From NC2004 sp050874905 (GTDB lineage Bacteria > Bacillota > Clostridia > Lachnospirales > Lachnospiraceae), in NCBI GenBank assembly GCA_050874905.1, contig JBNMLP010000011.1:1-64000 (forward strand): 64,000 nucleotides of DNA, given 5' to 3'. Below are positions 24,081 through 33,612 of this stretch, in pieces. Position numbers and translations under genes: made by a program. The stretch's first letter is position 1. Every line of letters starts with the position of its first letter. The notes beneath the pieces are model-generated. The model was given only the letters and a program-made list of their open reading frames with translations, did not search any database and was not told where the DNA came from.

Positions 24081-24874
24081 TATGCCTCACCTCCGGCATC
24101 TTCCCCGATCGTTGCACGAATCTTAGGGGACAGGAAAGATTTCAGTTTTTCTTCGATCAGTCTTGGGTTCTCACCTGCCTGAATCGATAACAACCCTTCA
24201 ATCATAACCTCTTTCATCGCAATCTCAATGTCATTGTTGATAATTAATTTATTCGCAACTGGTGTAGATAACCAGTTTGCGATCAACGAACCATATAATG
24301 TTGTGATCAAAGCCACCGCCATATTCGGACCGATACTTGCCACATCGTTTAAGTTCTGAAGCATCAGTACCAGACCGATCAGTGTTCCGATCATACCCCA
24401 TGCAGGACCTAACGCTGCCACAGTTTCCCAGAAACCAATCGTCTTTTTATGTCTTGTTTCTATGTATACCAATTCTGTTTCGAGAATGCTCCGCACAAGC
24501 TCCGGATCTGTACCATCTACGATCAATCCAACTCCCTTTTTCAGGAAAGGATCTTCAATTCCGTTGGAGGCTTCTTCCAAAGCAAGCAGTCCCTCTTTAC
24601 GCGCCACATTCGATAAGTCTAAAATACTGCCAATGATCTGCTTTTCATCTTCCTTGTTCTGTTTAAAGGCAAGCTTGATACTCTTTAAACCGTCTAAGAA
24701 ATCCGGCAATGTATTAGAAGATAATACCGATGTTAACGTACCACAAATGGTAATGATCAATGATGGTTTATCAAAGAAATACTTTAATCCAACAAAACCA
24801 TAATCACCGGATGCCACACCGAATATAAATACCGCTGCACCCGCGATGATACCGATCAAAGTTGCTATGTCCAA
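24080..24874 (-). CDS. motA: Flagellar stator protein MotA
   Basis: A 264-residue protein with four TM helices and a large cytoplasmic loop (about 70-150). The last two helices carry WGMIGTLIGLVLMLQNL and MAVALITTLYGSLIANWL, typical of MotA. With MotB it conducts ions and turns the rotor through FliG. Unlike Bacillus subtilis, where motAB lie elsewhere, here they are inside the fla operon between flbD and fliL, as in many clostridia. Confidence 0.96.
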   Translation of the reverse strand: MDIATLIGIIAGAAVFIFGVASGDYGFVGLKYFFDKPSLIITICGTLTSVLSSNTLPDFLDGLKSIKLAFKQNKEDEKQIIGSILDLSNVARKEGLLALEEASNGIEDPFLKKGVGLIVDGTDPELVRSILETELVYIETRHKKTIGFWETVAALGPAWGMIGTLIGLVLMLQNLNDVASIGPNMAVALITTLYGSLIANWLSTPVANKLIINNDIEIAMKEVMIEGLLSIQAGENPRLIEEKLKSFLSPKIRATIGEDAGGEA

Positions 24875-24885
24875 AATGCCACCCC

Positions 24886-25095
24886 CTAAAGCTCTCTAAT
24901 CTGCTTTATGATATCTTCATAAAGCCCTTTTCTATACAATTTTACTAAATTTGCAACCTCTTGTCTAGACTCTTTTACAATAATTTTGTGTCCGGTTGTC
25001 AGAGTAACCACCGTATCTGGTGTCTCTTCCACCACCTCAATAATATCTGCATTTAATGTAAATTTGACATCATTCAGCTTGGTCAATTCAATCAT
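24886..25095 (-). CDS. flbD: FlbD family flagellar protein
   Basis: A 69-residue protein starting MIELTKLNDVKFTLNADIIE, with VVEETPDTVVTLTTGHKIIV in the middle: the small FlbD/SwrD family. SwrD in Bacillus raises motor torque (family knowledge). ATG 25095 was chosen because AGGAGG lies seven bases upstream. It starts 11 bp before motA, consistent with a role in stator function. Confidence 0.93.
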   Translation of the reverse strand: MIELTKLNDVKFTLNADIIEVVEETPDTVVTLTTGHKIIVKESRQEVANLVKLYRKGLYEDIIKQIREL

Positions 25096-25134
25096 AAAAT
25101 GCCTCCTGTCCGCCAATCATTATGCTCCACAACA

Positions 25135-25199
25135 AAACAAGGTGCTTTTTGTGGAATACGCATACGTGCATGTTATTTTACCACAAAAACACCTTGTTT
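25135..25199 (-). repeat. Long hairpin in the flgE-flbD gap
   Basis: Arms AAACAAGGTG-C-TTTTTGTGG (25135-25154) and CCACAAAAACACCTTGTTT (25181-25199) pair over 19 bases with one bulge, around a loop of about 26 bases. There is no T-run behind it on the minus strand, so it is not a typical terminator. It lies in the middle of the operon. Confidence 0.75.
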
Positions 25200-25234
25200 G
25201 CAAAACTTTTATTGTTTTGTTACCATTTCTTAAC

Positions 25235-26593
25235 TTATCGTTTCAGGTTGACAAGCTCCTCCAGTAATGTATCTGATACCGTGATGATTCTGGAATTGGC
25301 CTGGAAACCACGCTGGGTTGTGATCATCTCTGTAAATTCATTGGAGAGATCTACATTGGACATCTCCAGCACACCCTGTGAAATACTTCCACCTCCAGAT
25401 GTCGGATCTTTTCCAATACCGTCAAATGCTCCGGAGTTGGCTGTTGTTGTATAATTGCTGTCTCCAACCTTCTCCAGACCTGCAGCGTTCTGGAAAGTTG
25501 CAACTGCGATCTGGCCTAACAGCTTCGTATCACCATTGTCATATTTTGCCTTGATCTTACCATCCGTTCCGATGCTGACCTCTGACATTTCTCCGGCAGT
25601 ACGTCCTGCACCCATACCATCAAGATCACCACGTACAGAAGTTACACTGCACTTTCCGCTGGCAGCATACATCGTCGTCTTAGAGAAATCGACATCAATT
25701 CCGGCTCCATCCTGATCGGTATAGAAATTATCGTTTGGTCCGGAAATAAGAAGCTTCATACTCTTGCTTCCCGCAGCTCCCACATATTCAAATGCACCGG
25801 TATCTGCGTTATATTTAAGCTCCACATTATCTCCACCATTATTCAACTGTACATCATACTGTCCACCATTGGCTGTTAAGATGGATTTGTTTGTACTGTC
25901 AATGATATCTGTAACAGTGACCGTATATAAGCTGTCGTCGGTGTCTGACTGCTGGATATTATATTTTACCGTGTAAGAATATCCCTGTTTGTCATAAATG
26001 GTCATACTGGTTACCAGACCATCTCCCGTTACGTCCGAATTGGTTTTATCAATATTTCCAGTAAAATAGTTGGCTGATGTTGCCTCCGGCGGAACTGTTA
26101 AGTTGCCCGGCGTCTCAATGCCCAGTGGGGAAACCAGATCCTGCTTGATATCTCCGGTTGTCTCATCCACCTGCCAGCCCATTACATGGTATCCGGACTG
26201 TGTTACCAGATATCCGGCTGCATCTACAGTAAATGCACCAACCTTTGTAAAATAGTTGGTAGTACCATCATTGACAATGAAAAAATTCTTGCCACTGATC
26301 TTTAAATCATATGGATTGTCTGTTCTCTGCGCAGAGCCTTCTGAAGTAGGATCACAGGAAATAGATCCCACTGATGTACCAAGTCCGATCTGCATGGCAT
26401 TGGTACCACCACGTCCGGTATCCGCATTGGCACCGGTTGCAGCCTGTGTTGTCTGCTGGAACACTTCTGTAAATGTCACACGGCTGGATTTATATCCAAC
26501 GGTATTGACATTGGCAATATTATTACCGATCACATCCATCTTTGTCTGATGTACACGTAAACCTGATACACCAGAATACAATGATCTCATCAT
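25235..26593 (-). CDS. flgE: Flagellar hook protein FlgE
   Basis: A 452-residue hook subunit: N-terminal rod/hook motif (SLYSGVSGLRVHQTKMDVIG then NNIANVNTVGYKSSRVTFTE), a variable middle with D/N/T-rich beta structure, and a C-terminal coil (LSNEFTEMITTQRGFQANSR). Length and the order flgD-(TIGR02530)-flgE support hook rather than rod protein. ATG 26593 has AGGAGG ten bases upstream. It is secreted without a signal peptide by the flagellar export apparatus. Confidence 0.95.
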   Translation of the reverse strand: MMRSLYSGVSGLRVHQTKMDVIGNNIANVNTVGYKSSRVTFTEVFQQTTQAATGANADTGRGGTNAMQIGLGTSVGSISCDPTSEGSAQRTDNPYDLKISGKNFFIVNDGTTNYFTKVGAFTVDAAGYLVTQSGYHVMGWQVDETTGDIKQDLVSPLGIETPGNLTVPPEATSANYFTGNIDKTNSDVTGDGLVTSMTIYDKQGYSYTVKYNIQQSDTDDSLYTVTVTDIIDSTNKSILTANGGQYDVQLNNGGDNVELKYNADTGAFEYVGAAGSKSMKLLISGPNDNFYTDQDGAGIDVDFSKTTMYAASGKCSVTSVRGDLDGMGAGRTAGEMSEVSIGTDGKIKAKYDNGDTKLLGQIAVATFQNAAGLEKVGDSNYTTTANSGAFDGIGKDPTSGGGSISQGVLEMSNVDLSNEFTEMITTQRGFQANSRIITVSDTLLEELVNLKR

Positions 26594-26676
26594 AATTAAA
26601 CGACCTCCTTCAAATGGGCCATAACCGTTTTGCTTCTTCTGTCATTCAGAAACAAATAACTTCCTTATCGGTCCAG

Positions 26677-27069
26677 TTATGATATTACGGCACCATCGAT
26701 ATTTGTAAAAATTTGCTGTTCTTCTTCCTGATTCATCGCTGTCACCACTGTATTGCTTGATACATTTACAATAAATGACATGTTATCCACCAAGATCAAA
26801 GACTCTTTGATATGTTTGGCTCTCGCCTGTTCTACGCCGGAATTCAGCCGTGCAAGCTGTTCTTTGGAAAGACTCATATTCCGATTCATAAGCCGCTGGT
26901 TCGCATGCTTGGAAAATGTGACTTCACTGCTCTGCTGCTTTTTTTCGGCAAATATCTGCTCAAAAGATTCTTCCTTTCCTGTGGATGTCAGCCTCCTTGC
27001 TTTCTGATAAGCTGTGGAAGTGGTAGGAACGAGCTCAAGAGATTGAAACTGATTTGCAATCTGATTCAT
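26677..27069 (-). CDS. Flagellar operon protein, TIGR02530 family
   Basis: A 130-residue protein with FSKHANQRLMNRNMSLSKEQ and LILVDNMSFIVNVSSNTVVT, the signature of the TIGR02530 'flagellar operon protein' family, which almost always lies between flgD and flgE. Its exact role is not established; a link to hook assembly is inferred from position. No TM segment or signal peptide. Confidence 0.88.
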   Translation of the reverse strand: MNQIANQFQSLELVPTTSTAYQKARRLTSTGKEESFEQIFAEKKQQSSEVTFSKHANQRLMNRNMSLSKEQLARLNSGVEQARAKHIKESLILVDNMSFIVNVSSNTVVTAMNQEEEQQIFTNIDGAVIS

Positions 27070-27093
27070 CGTATCACCTCCCAGTGATCCATC

Positions 27094-27537
27094 CTAATTT
27101 TTAGAATCCTTATCCTGATCCAATGAGTTGATATAATCCGCATCAACAACAGAATCCAGATCTTCATAAGCATAATAATTATCGTTGATAGAAAAATATG
27201 GTTTGTTGTTGATCATTGTAACATAATCCACAAGTCCGCTGACATATTTATCATCGCCAGACGAATCCTGCGTTTTAATGATCACATAAGAACCTACCAA
27301 TGACTGTGCATCTGAACGGGTATAAGCTTTGTTTAAATTCTCCATCTCTTCCAGAGAAGTAAACTGTGCCAGCTGTGACATATACTCTGTATTGGAAGCC
27401 GGCTCTAACGGATCCTGATACTGCATCTGTGTTACTAAAAGCTGCAAAAATGCATTTTTATCCAAACCATTTTTCTGATTCTCCACCGCTTTCACATCAG
27501 TTGCTTTTGCGGTATTGATTCCATTTACACCATCCAT
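27094..27537 (-). CDS. flgD: Flagellar hook assembly scaffold FlgD
   Basis: About 147 residues, beginning MDGVNGINTAKATDVK. The conserved FlgD N-terminal motif LDKNAFLQLLVTQMQYQDPL with EYMSQLAQFTSLEEMENL is present. The protein caps the growing hook and is discarded later. It lacks the C-terminal tudor/Fn3 part of longer FlgD proteins, which is common in clostridia. Start ATG 27537 with AGGAGG upstream. Confidence 0.93.
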   Translation of the reverse strand: MDGVNGINTAKATDVKAVENQKNGLDKNAFLQLLVTQMQYQDPLEPASNTEYMSQLAQFTSLEEMENLNKAYTRSDAQSLVGSYVIIKTQDSSGDDKYVSGLVDYVTMINNKPYFSINDNYYAYEDLDSVVDADYINSLDQDKDSKN

Positions 27538-27559
27538 GTTGTGCCCTCCTTTCTTTCGA

Positions 27560-28942
27560 TTATGCAGAAAAGTCAATCTGACTTCCACTCTGCCGCATCA
27601 TCTCTGCTGCGATCGTTTCTTCCTCGCTCAGATCGTCTGCAAGCTCTAAGTCTTCCATCCGAAGAATACGTCTTGTTTTGGAAGAGGATTGCTTCTGCTG
27701 CTCTTCAAACTGCTGTTGCTGTTCCATGTTGAAGTTATTCAGTCCCACTGCAACTTCTACAGACTCTACTTTTAAGCCCTGATTCTGGAAATTCTCTTTT
27801 AAGATACCAAGCTGTGACTCTATCGCCTGTCTTGCCAGCTCGCTCTGTGCGTGGATCTGTGCTGTGATCACACCTTCTCTTGCCACGATCTGAACACTGA
27901 CTTTTCCAAGATGCTCCGGATTAAGCTGCATCTGCATACTCTGTGTATCTGCTTTTACCGTCGCCTTGATCTCATCTACGATCTGATTGATAATATCCAC
28001 TGCCGTCGTATTTCCTGCTGAGCTTAAGCCCTGTGCATTCGATACCGCCTGTGCTACCTGATCATAAACTACCTGACCATTCGTCATAACAGGCTCAGTC
28101 GGTGTTGTCTCTTTTCCAGATGTAAATGCAAATGAATCCTTTGTACCACTCTGCTGACCTGCAGTGTCGTGTTCTTCTGCCTGAGAAGAAACCGTTACTT
28201 TCACATCCTGAATCTGCTGTACTTCTTCTGCATCTGCCGTGACCGGTGCAGCCACCTCATCGCTTTGGCTGTCAGAAGCCTGTGCAGTAACCTCTGTCTG
28301 GGCAAGTACCTTTTGAACCTGTGTCAGTTCTTCCGGAGTCAGCTCCGCCTTGCTTGCTGAAATCTGCTCCATCAGATCTTTTACTGTACTGGTCAGATCT
28401 TCATTGGTAAGGATCTCCGCCGGTGTTTCGTAAGCATTCTGCTGCATGATCAGTTTGATCACAGAATTTGCATCAAACAAATCTGCATCGGTAAGTCCAC
28501 ATTGTTCCATCATAGAAGATAACTCCTCCGGTGTAACCGAAAGTGCCTCTGCGATCAGTTGCTTTACTTCATTTACTACCTGTTCTACGACTTCATTGGA
28601 AACTGCCACATCACTGCCCTGATCCATCGGTGTCACATCCTGATTGTCCTTTGCTTCCACTGTATCACGATCTTTCTTCGTAGTGGATACTGATTTCGGA
28701 GTGTTCGTACTACGGGTATCCTGTGACTGATCCGCGCGCTCCTTCTGCTGCACTGCAGTTTTCTGATCCTTTGTGCCTACCGCATCTGATACATTCGTAC
28801 TTTTAGAAGAATAGGACTGTGTATCCGAAGTCTTTGCCATCATGTTCGACAGAGAAGCCATGAAATCGCCATCCCCCTTACCTGACTTTACCGCCAGTGT
28901 CTTGGATGCTTTGGTAATCCCCTGAACATTCGCAATCGTCAT
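27560..28942 (-). CDS. fliK: Flagellar hook-length control protein FliK
   Basis: About 460 residues. A long, low-complexity ruler region rich in T, Q, S, D and E is followed by the conserved C-terminal Flg_hook domain (MQLNPEHLGKVSVQIVAREG, IHAQSELARQAIESQLGILK). FliK measures hook length and triggers FlhB switching. ATG 28942 was chosen for its AGGAGG site; an ATG at 28993 further up is not preceded by one. Confidence 0.92.
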   Translation of the reverse strand: MTIANVQGITKASKTLAVKSGKGDGDFMASLSNMMAKTSDTQSYSSKSTNVSDAVGTKDQKTAVQQKERADQSQDTRSTNTPKSVSTTKKDRDTVEAKDNQDVTPMDQGSDVAVSNEVVEQVVNEVKQLIAEALSVTPEELSSMMEQCGLTDADLFDANSVIKLIMQQNAYETPAEILTNEDLTSTVKDLMEQISASKAELTPEELTQVQKVLAQTEVTAQASDSQSDEVAAPVTADAEEVQQIQDVKVTVSSQAEEHDTAGQQSGTKDSFAFTSGKETTPTEPVMTNGQVVYDQVAQAVSNAQGLSSAGNTTAVDIINQIVDEIKATVKADTQSMQMQLNPEHLGKVSVQIVAREGVITAQIHAQSELARQAIESQLGILKENFQNQGLKVESVEVAVGLNNFNMEQQQQFEEQQKQSSSKTRRILRMEDLELADDLSEEETIAAEMMRQSGSQIDFSA

Positions 28943-29028
28943 CTCATTTCCTCCTTTCTTTGAAAATATTATACTGTACATGCTACAGTACATTATCTAT
29001 ATCGGAAAAAATACGGTATCTCGTAACC

Positions 29029-29820
29029 TTACTGGGTGAGTTTTTTCGTAATCTTTGCGGCAAATGCCGGATCCATCTTCCCCATGATCTCTCCCCGGTG
29101 CCGCGCATTCATCGCGCTTAAGATCGCAGCAACGGTATCGACATCTCCCGTCATCGTATTTAAAATACTGGCAGCCTCCTCCGGTTTCATTTTGGAATAA
29201 GAATCCGCCAGTTCTTTTTCCTTATCTGATATTGCCTGCGTCTGCACCGCCTCTTTATAGAGCTTTGCTGCGGTATCTGCATCCATTGACTCATACCATT
29301 TTGTATAACTGTCCAGATCTACCTTATCGTTATAGACAACCTCTTTGTAAAACTGTTCCTTCGTAGATTCAAAGGTTTTCTGATTGTCCTCGTATACCTT
29401 TAATGCCGCCACCTGCTGTGTCAGTTCATCGATCTTTGCCTGTGCCGAAGAAGCATCTGCACTGATAGCTGTATCCTGCACCGCAGTATTCTGTTGTTCC
29501 TTTAATGTTTTGATCTGTGCCTCCAGCTCATCAATACGGGCAACTGCCTGAGATAAGGTATGATATCCACTTCGTTTTGCCGCCTCCTCATCGCTTTCCG
29601 GCGGAAGGATCACACGCACCAACGGAACATCCTTTAACATTGGACGCAGCACCTTGCTTCCAAAACCGCCAACATCCATGCGGATCGCAACCAGAAGCAA
29701 TACCAGAAAAAGAAGGACAAGAATGACCGCAAGCAGAATACCTTTTCCGCTTCCTCCCTGTTTGCCCTGTTCCTCTCTCACTCCAATCGTATTGAAACCA
29801 TCCTGAATTGTCTTTTTCAA
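29029..29820 (-). CDS. MotE/YlxF-like flagellar protein with MgtE-N-like domain
   Basis: A 263-residue protein: cytoplasmic N terminus, a TM helix (about 27-46), a coiled coil (about 90-145) and a C-terminal helical domain with YSKMKPEEAASILNTMTGDV and ILSAMNARHRGEIMGKMDPA, the MgtE N-terminal-like fold found in MotE/YlxF proteins of flagellar loci. In some bacteria MotE is a chaperone for stator MotC; here the function is unproven. It sits between fliJ and fliK, as ylxF does in Bacillus. Confidence 0.85.
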   Translation of the reverse strand: MKKTIQDGFNTIGVREEQGKQGGSGKGILLAVILVLLFLVLLLVAIRMDVGGFGSKVLRPMLKDVPLVRVILPPESDEEAAKRSGYHTLSQAVARIDELEAQIKTLKEQQNTAVQDTAISADASSAQAKIDELTQQVAALKVYEDNQKTFESTKEQFYKEVVYNDKVDLDSYTKWYESMDADTAAKLYKEAVQTQAISDKEKELADSYSKMKPEEAASILNTMTGDVDTVAAILSAMNARHRGEIMGKMDPAFAAKITKKLTQ

Positions 29821-29828
29821 ACTACCAC

Positions 29829-30278
29829 CTACTCTTCTTCTCGATTATTGTACTGAAAACTGACGACCTCATCGATCTCTTTTTTCTCCTGTGCGTTCAG
29901 ATCCAGTAAAAATGCTTCAAATTCATTTTCTTTTAGTTTTTCATGTGTCTTCCGATCCATCATCGCTTCCTTCAGCTTACGGGATGCGTTATCAAGCACC
30001 GCCTCCAATGCTGCGACTTTTTTCTTCTGCTCCGTTTCGTAATACTGCATCGTGTGGATCGCCTGCTCACATTCATTCAGCTTGCGCACGTCCAGACGGT
30101 CAAGCATCAGCTCCTGTTTGGTCTTCTCATAGGAAATTCTCCGCTGTGTGAGTTGGGAAAGCTCCTGTTTTGCCTCATTCACACGCATCTGCGCCTGCGA
30201 AAAGGCAGATTTTGCCTGATCTTCCAGCTTGTATTTCACATTCAGAACATTCTGCATAGAATATAAAAACTTTGCCAT
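29829..30278 (-). CDS. fliJ: Flagellar export chaperone FliJ
   Basis: A 149-residue, almost fully helical coiled-coil protein (YSMQNVLNVKYKLEDQAKSA at the start, repeated Glu/Lys/Gln heptads after it). FliJ is the central stalk of the FliH-FliI ATPase complex and also escorts chaperones. Identification rests on size, coiled-coil character and position directly after fliI. Confidence 0.9.
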   Translation of the reverse strand: MAKFLYSMQNVLNVKYKLEDQAKSAFSQAQMRVNEAKQELSQLTQRRISYEKTKQELMLDRLDVRKLNECEQAIHTMQYYETEQKKKVAALEAVLDNASRKLKEAMMDRKTHEKLKENEFEAFLLDLNAQEKKEIDEVVSFQYNNREEE

Positions 30279-30292
30279 AAGATCTCCTTACC

Positions 30293-31636
30293 TTACTCCA
30301 CTGCTTCTTCCTGCTCTGCCGTTTCCTCAAAGATCTGCTTGAGCATTGCAATCGTCTCCTCCAGCGATACCTTTTCATATACATCCTGACGTAAGAACGC
30401 ATTGACTTCATCAATCTTCGAGATTGCGTAATCAATCTCCTTATTAGCCCCCGATTTATAGGCTCCAATATTGATCAGATCCTCCGCTTCATTATAAGTT
30501 GCCAGCACATTACGCAGTTTTCCGGCATAGTTTTTATGCTCCTTTGACGCAATCTGGCTCATACAACGGGAAATGCTTGCCATCACGTCGATAGCAGGAT
30601 AATGATTCTTTTGTCCCAAGCGTCTAGACAACACAATGTGTCCATCCAGAATACTACGTGCAGTATCTGTGATCGGTTCATTGAAATCGTCACCATCTAC
30701 CAGTACCGTATAAAGTCCGGTGATCGATCCAACCGCCGAACATCCGGCCCGCTCCAAAAGCTTTGGCATCTCAGAATACACACTCGGCGGGTATCCTCTT
30801 GTAACCGGAGGTTCTCCAGATGCCAGACCAATCTCTCTTTGTGCCATGGAAAAACGTGTCAGGGAATCCATCATCAAAAGGACATCTTTTCCCTGATCTC
30901 TGAAATACTCTGCAATCGCTGTTGCCGTTTTCGCCGCCTTGTTACGGATGAGTGCCGGTTTATCTGAGGTTGCGACCACCAGAACCGACCGCTTCATACC
31001 CTCTTCGCCTAAGTCCCGCTCAATGAACTCGCGCACCTCTCTGCCTCGCTCTCCGATCAGAGCGATCACATTGATGTCTGCTTTGGTATTTCGGGCAAAC
31101 ATACCAAGCAGCGTACTTTTTCCTACACCAGATCCAGCAAAGATTCCGATACGCTGTCCCTTGCCGAGTGTGATCAATCCATCCACCGCCTTCACACCAA
31201 GCGGAAGGATCTCATCGATGATCTTACGTTCCATCGGATCGGGTGGTGCTGCCTCTACGGAATAGCTGATTGGAAGTTGGTAGGTGTTGATATCCTCACC
31301 CGCCGGAAGTCCTACACCATCCAATGTCTGTCCTAACAATTCATCACCGACATATACCTGAAGCGGTTTTCCGGTATTTTCCACATACGCTCCCAGTCCG
31401 ATTCCTTCCACATCATCAAATGGCATAAGCAGGATACGGTTATCCCGGAAGCCCACCACCTCTGCATTTACCTTGTGTTTTCCATCTTTGGAGGAAACTA
31501 CACAAAGATCATTCAATTTGGCATCCGGACCGATGGACTCCATGGTCAGTCCCACTACTTTTGCAATCTTTCCCAGATGTTTCTCATACGTCTGTTCTAT
31601 TAAGTTGTCGTACTTTTGAAAATCCACCTCTAACAT
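30293..31636 (-). CDS. fliI: Flagellum-specific ATPase FliI
   Basis: A 447-residue F1-type ATPase that powers and unfolds export substrates. Walker A GSGVGKST is at 168-175 (IGIFAGSGVGKSTLLGM), Walker B is in VLLMMDSLTRF, and GEPPVTRGYPPSVYSEMPKL is typical of FliI. ATG 31636, beginning MLEVDFQKY, was chosen for its AGGAG six bases upstream; the longer frame to 31669 has no site. Gap to fliJ is 14 bp. Confidence 0.96.
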   Translation of the reverse strand: MLEVDFQKYDNLIEQTYEKHLGKIAKVVGLTMESIGPDAKLNDLCVVSSKDGKHKVNAEVVGFRDNRILLMPFDDVEGIGLGAYVENTGKPLQVYVGDELLGQTLDGVGLPAGEDINTYQLPISYSVEAAPPDPMERKIIDEILPLGVKAVDGLITLGKGQRIGIFAGSGVGKSTLLGMFARNTKADINVIALIGERGREVREFIERDLGEEGMKRSVLVVATSDKPALIRNKAAKTATAIAEYFRDQGKDVLLMMDSLTRFSMAQREIGLASGEPPVTRGYPPSVYSEMPKLLERAGCSAVGSITGLYTVLVDGDDFNEPITDTARSILDGHIVLSRRLGQKNHYPAIDVMASISRCMSQIASKEHKNYAGKLRNVLATYNEAEDLINIGAYKSGANKEIDYAISKIDEVNAFLRQDVYEKVSLEETIAMLKQIFEETAEQEEAVE

Positions 31637-31732
31637 GATCCACTCCTGAACATTTAAAATAAAAAACACAAATTTGCGTCAGCATCCATGTACTATTTGC
31701 CGGGCAAATCTGTGTATTTCTCATCCATCCTT

Positions 31733-32614
31733 CTATGCATTTAACAGCATCAGACTTCTTATCATCTGAGACAACTGCACATCAAGGCTCAGATCACAAA
31801 GTCCACTCTCCGTTTCGATCTTGCACTGGTTTTTGGAAAGATTAGCATCCTGAAACAGCTCAATCGTAACTCCCGGATTCATATAACCGTAAATATCCTC
31901 TTTGTGCTTGTTTACATAATCAAAATCATCTTCTGAAACCGAAATAACAAAAGAATGGCTGTTCTCAATCCCACGCATCGCATGATTGATCAAATACATC
32001 ATCACATCCTTGTGCCCCGTCACAACAACGCTTGTCAGACGTTCTAAAAGCTTACATAACACATCCGCAAACTGTGGCTCCAGCTTCTGAAGCTCCGCCT
32101 CATAGTCTTCTCTCAACTGTTCCTTCTGTGAAAGAAGCTCCTGCTCCATCTGTTGTTTTTGGTTCTGAATCTCATTCTCAGCATCCTGAAGTCCCTGCTG
32201 ATACCCATCCTCACGTCCTTTGGCAAAACCCTGGGAAATACTGTCCTCCACCTGTGCCTTCGCCTCATTCACAATCTGTTTTGCTTCCTCATAGGCTTCG
32301 TTGACTACCAATGCCGCTTCATGGGCATCTTCCACATTCGTCTCATACCCTTCCGGGACCGAAACCTGCTCTGCCGCCTGTGCTTCTTTCACCCGAAGCA
32401 ATTCCTCATCCGTCAGCTCACTTGTGACAATACCGCTTGAAAAGCCATCTGCATCCGGCTCACTGACCTTTTTTTCTGCTTCCGCACGTGCCAGCCGCAA
32501 CTGTTCCTCCTGTTGCAGGCGGATTCCGATCTTACTGCGGTCGGAATCAATCACAAATGGTTTTGCTGTGATCGTGCCATATCCTTTGATCAGATTAGAC
32601 AATGATCTCGTCAC
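31733..32614 (-). CDS. fliH: Flagellar assembly protein FliH
   Basis: A 293-residue protein with a long charged, Gln/Glu-rich coiled coil (about 20-175) and a C-terminal domain with VVVTGHKDVMMYLINHAMRG and VTIELFQDANLSKNQCKIET. FliH forms the peripheral stalk regulating FliI and docks it to the C-ring. The start may be GTG 32614 or TTG 32602; both overlap the end of fliG, and GGAGG lies between. Identification is firm through position and the C-terminal pattern. Confidence 0.88.
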   Translation of the reverse strand: MTRSLSNLIKGYGTITAKPFVIDSDRSKIGIRLQQEEQLRLARAEAEKKVSEPDADGFSSGIVTSELTDEELLRVKEAQAAEQVSVPEGYETNVEDAHEAALVVNEAYEEAKQIVNEAKAQVEDSISQGFAKGREDGYQQGLQDAENEIQNQKQQMEQELLSQKEQLREDYEAELQKLEPQFADVLCKLLERLTSVVVTGHKDVMMYLINHAMRGIENSHSFVISVSEDDFDYVNKHKEDIYGYMNPGVTIELFQDANLSKNQCKIETESGLCDLSLDVQLSQMIRSLMLLNA

Positions 32615-33608
32615 CTCCGCCTCTGGATATTACAATGTCTCCGCTATCCTCTAACTTACGGATAATATTAACAATACGCTGCTGTGCATCCTCTACATCC
32701 TTCATACGAACCGGACCCATAAACTCCATATCCTCGCGGATCATCGTAGCAAGACGGGAAGACAGGTTCTCGAAAATAACATTCTGTACATCTTCGTTGG
32801 CTGCCTTTAATGCAATCGCAAGCTCGTTGTTGTCCACTTCACGCAGCACACGCTGAATGGAACGATTGTCCAGAGTTAAGATATCCTCGAACACAAACAT
32901 CTTGTGACGGATCTCGTCTGCCAGCTCCGGCTCCTCGATATCGAGGTTTTCCATAATATTTTTCTCGGTACCACGGTCTACTGTATTTAAAATCTCGACG
33001 ATCGCATCGACACCACCGACGATCGTGTAATCCTGATTTACCAAAGATGCAAGCTTGCGCTCCAGCACCTTCTCCACTTCCTTGATGACATCCGGACTGG
33101 TTCGATCCATCTGTGCAATACGCTTCGCTACATCTGCCTGCTTGTCTGCCGGAAGTGCAGAAACAATCTGTGCTGCCTGATTAGCAGAAAGATAGGAAAG
33201 GATCAACGCAATCGTCTGTGGATGCTCGTCCTGGATAAAGTTCAAAAGCTGGGTAGCATCGGTCTTCCGGATAAACTCGAATGGACGCACCTGCAATGAA
33301 GCCGTCAGACGACCGATCACATCTCTTGCCTTCTCTGCACCAAGTGCTTTCTCCAAAAGATCGGTAGCATAAGAAATGCCGCCCTCAGTAATATATTGCT
33401 GTGCCAGACAGATTTCATAAAACTCATCCACCACATCTTCCTTTACCGTGGGTGAAATACTTCTTGTATTGGCAATCTCCAAAGTAAGCTGCTCGATCTC
33501 ATCTTCTTTTAAATGCTTGAAAATGGTAGCAGATTTCTCCGGTCCTAATGCGATCAACAAAATCGCTGCTTTTTCAATTCCTCCCAGTTCATGTACACTA
33601 GCTGCCAT
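32595..33608 (-). CDS. fliG: Flagellar motor switch protein FliG
   Basis: About 337 residues with the N-terminal FliF-binding domain (GGIEKAAILLIALGPEKSAT), the middle EHPQ motif (DEHPQTIALILSYLSANQAA) and a C-terminal domain with the charged torque helix (DNRSIQRVLREVDNNELAIA). It converts stator movement into rotation. ATG 33608 has GGGAG seven bases upstream and follows the fliF stop by four bases. Confidence 0.97.
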   Translation of the reverse strand: MAASVHELGGIEKAAILLIALGPEKSATIFKHLKEDEIEQLTLEIANTRSISPTVKEDVVDEFYEICLAQQYITEGGISYATDLLEKALGAEKARDVIGRLTASLQVRPFEFIRKTDATQLLNFIQDEHPQTIALILSYLSANQAAQIVSALPADKQADVAKRIAQMDRTSPDVIKEVEKVLERKLASLVNQDYTIVGGVDAIVEILNTVDRGTEKNIMENLDIEEPELADEIRHKMFVFEDILTLDNRSIQRVLREVDNNELAIALKAANEDVQNVIFENLSSRLATMIREDMEFMGPVRMKDVEDAQQRIVNIIRKLEDSGDIVISRGGGDEIIV

Positions 33609-33612
33609 AGCA

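Noticed and set aside
9128..25171. CATACGTGCAT found both before cheB and in the loop of the flgE-flbD hairpin
   Set aside because: An 11-base match between two places is expected many times by chance in 64 kb, and the surroundings do not match.
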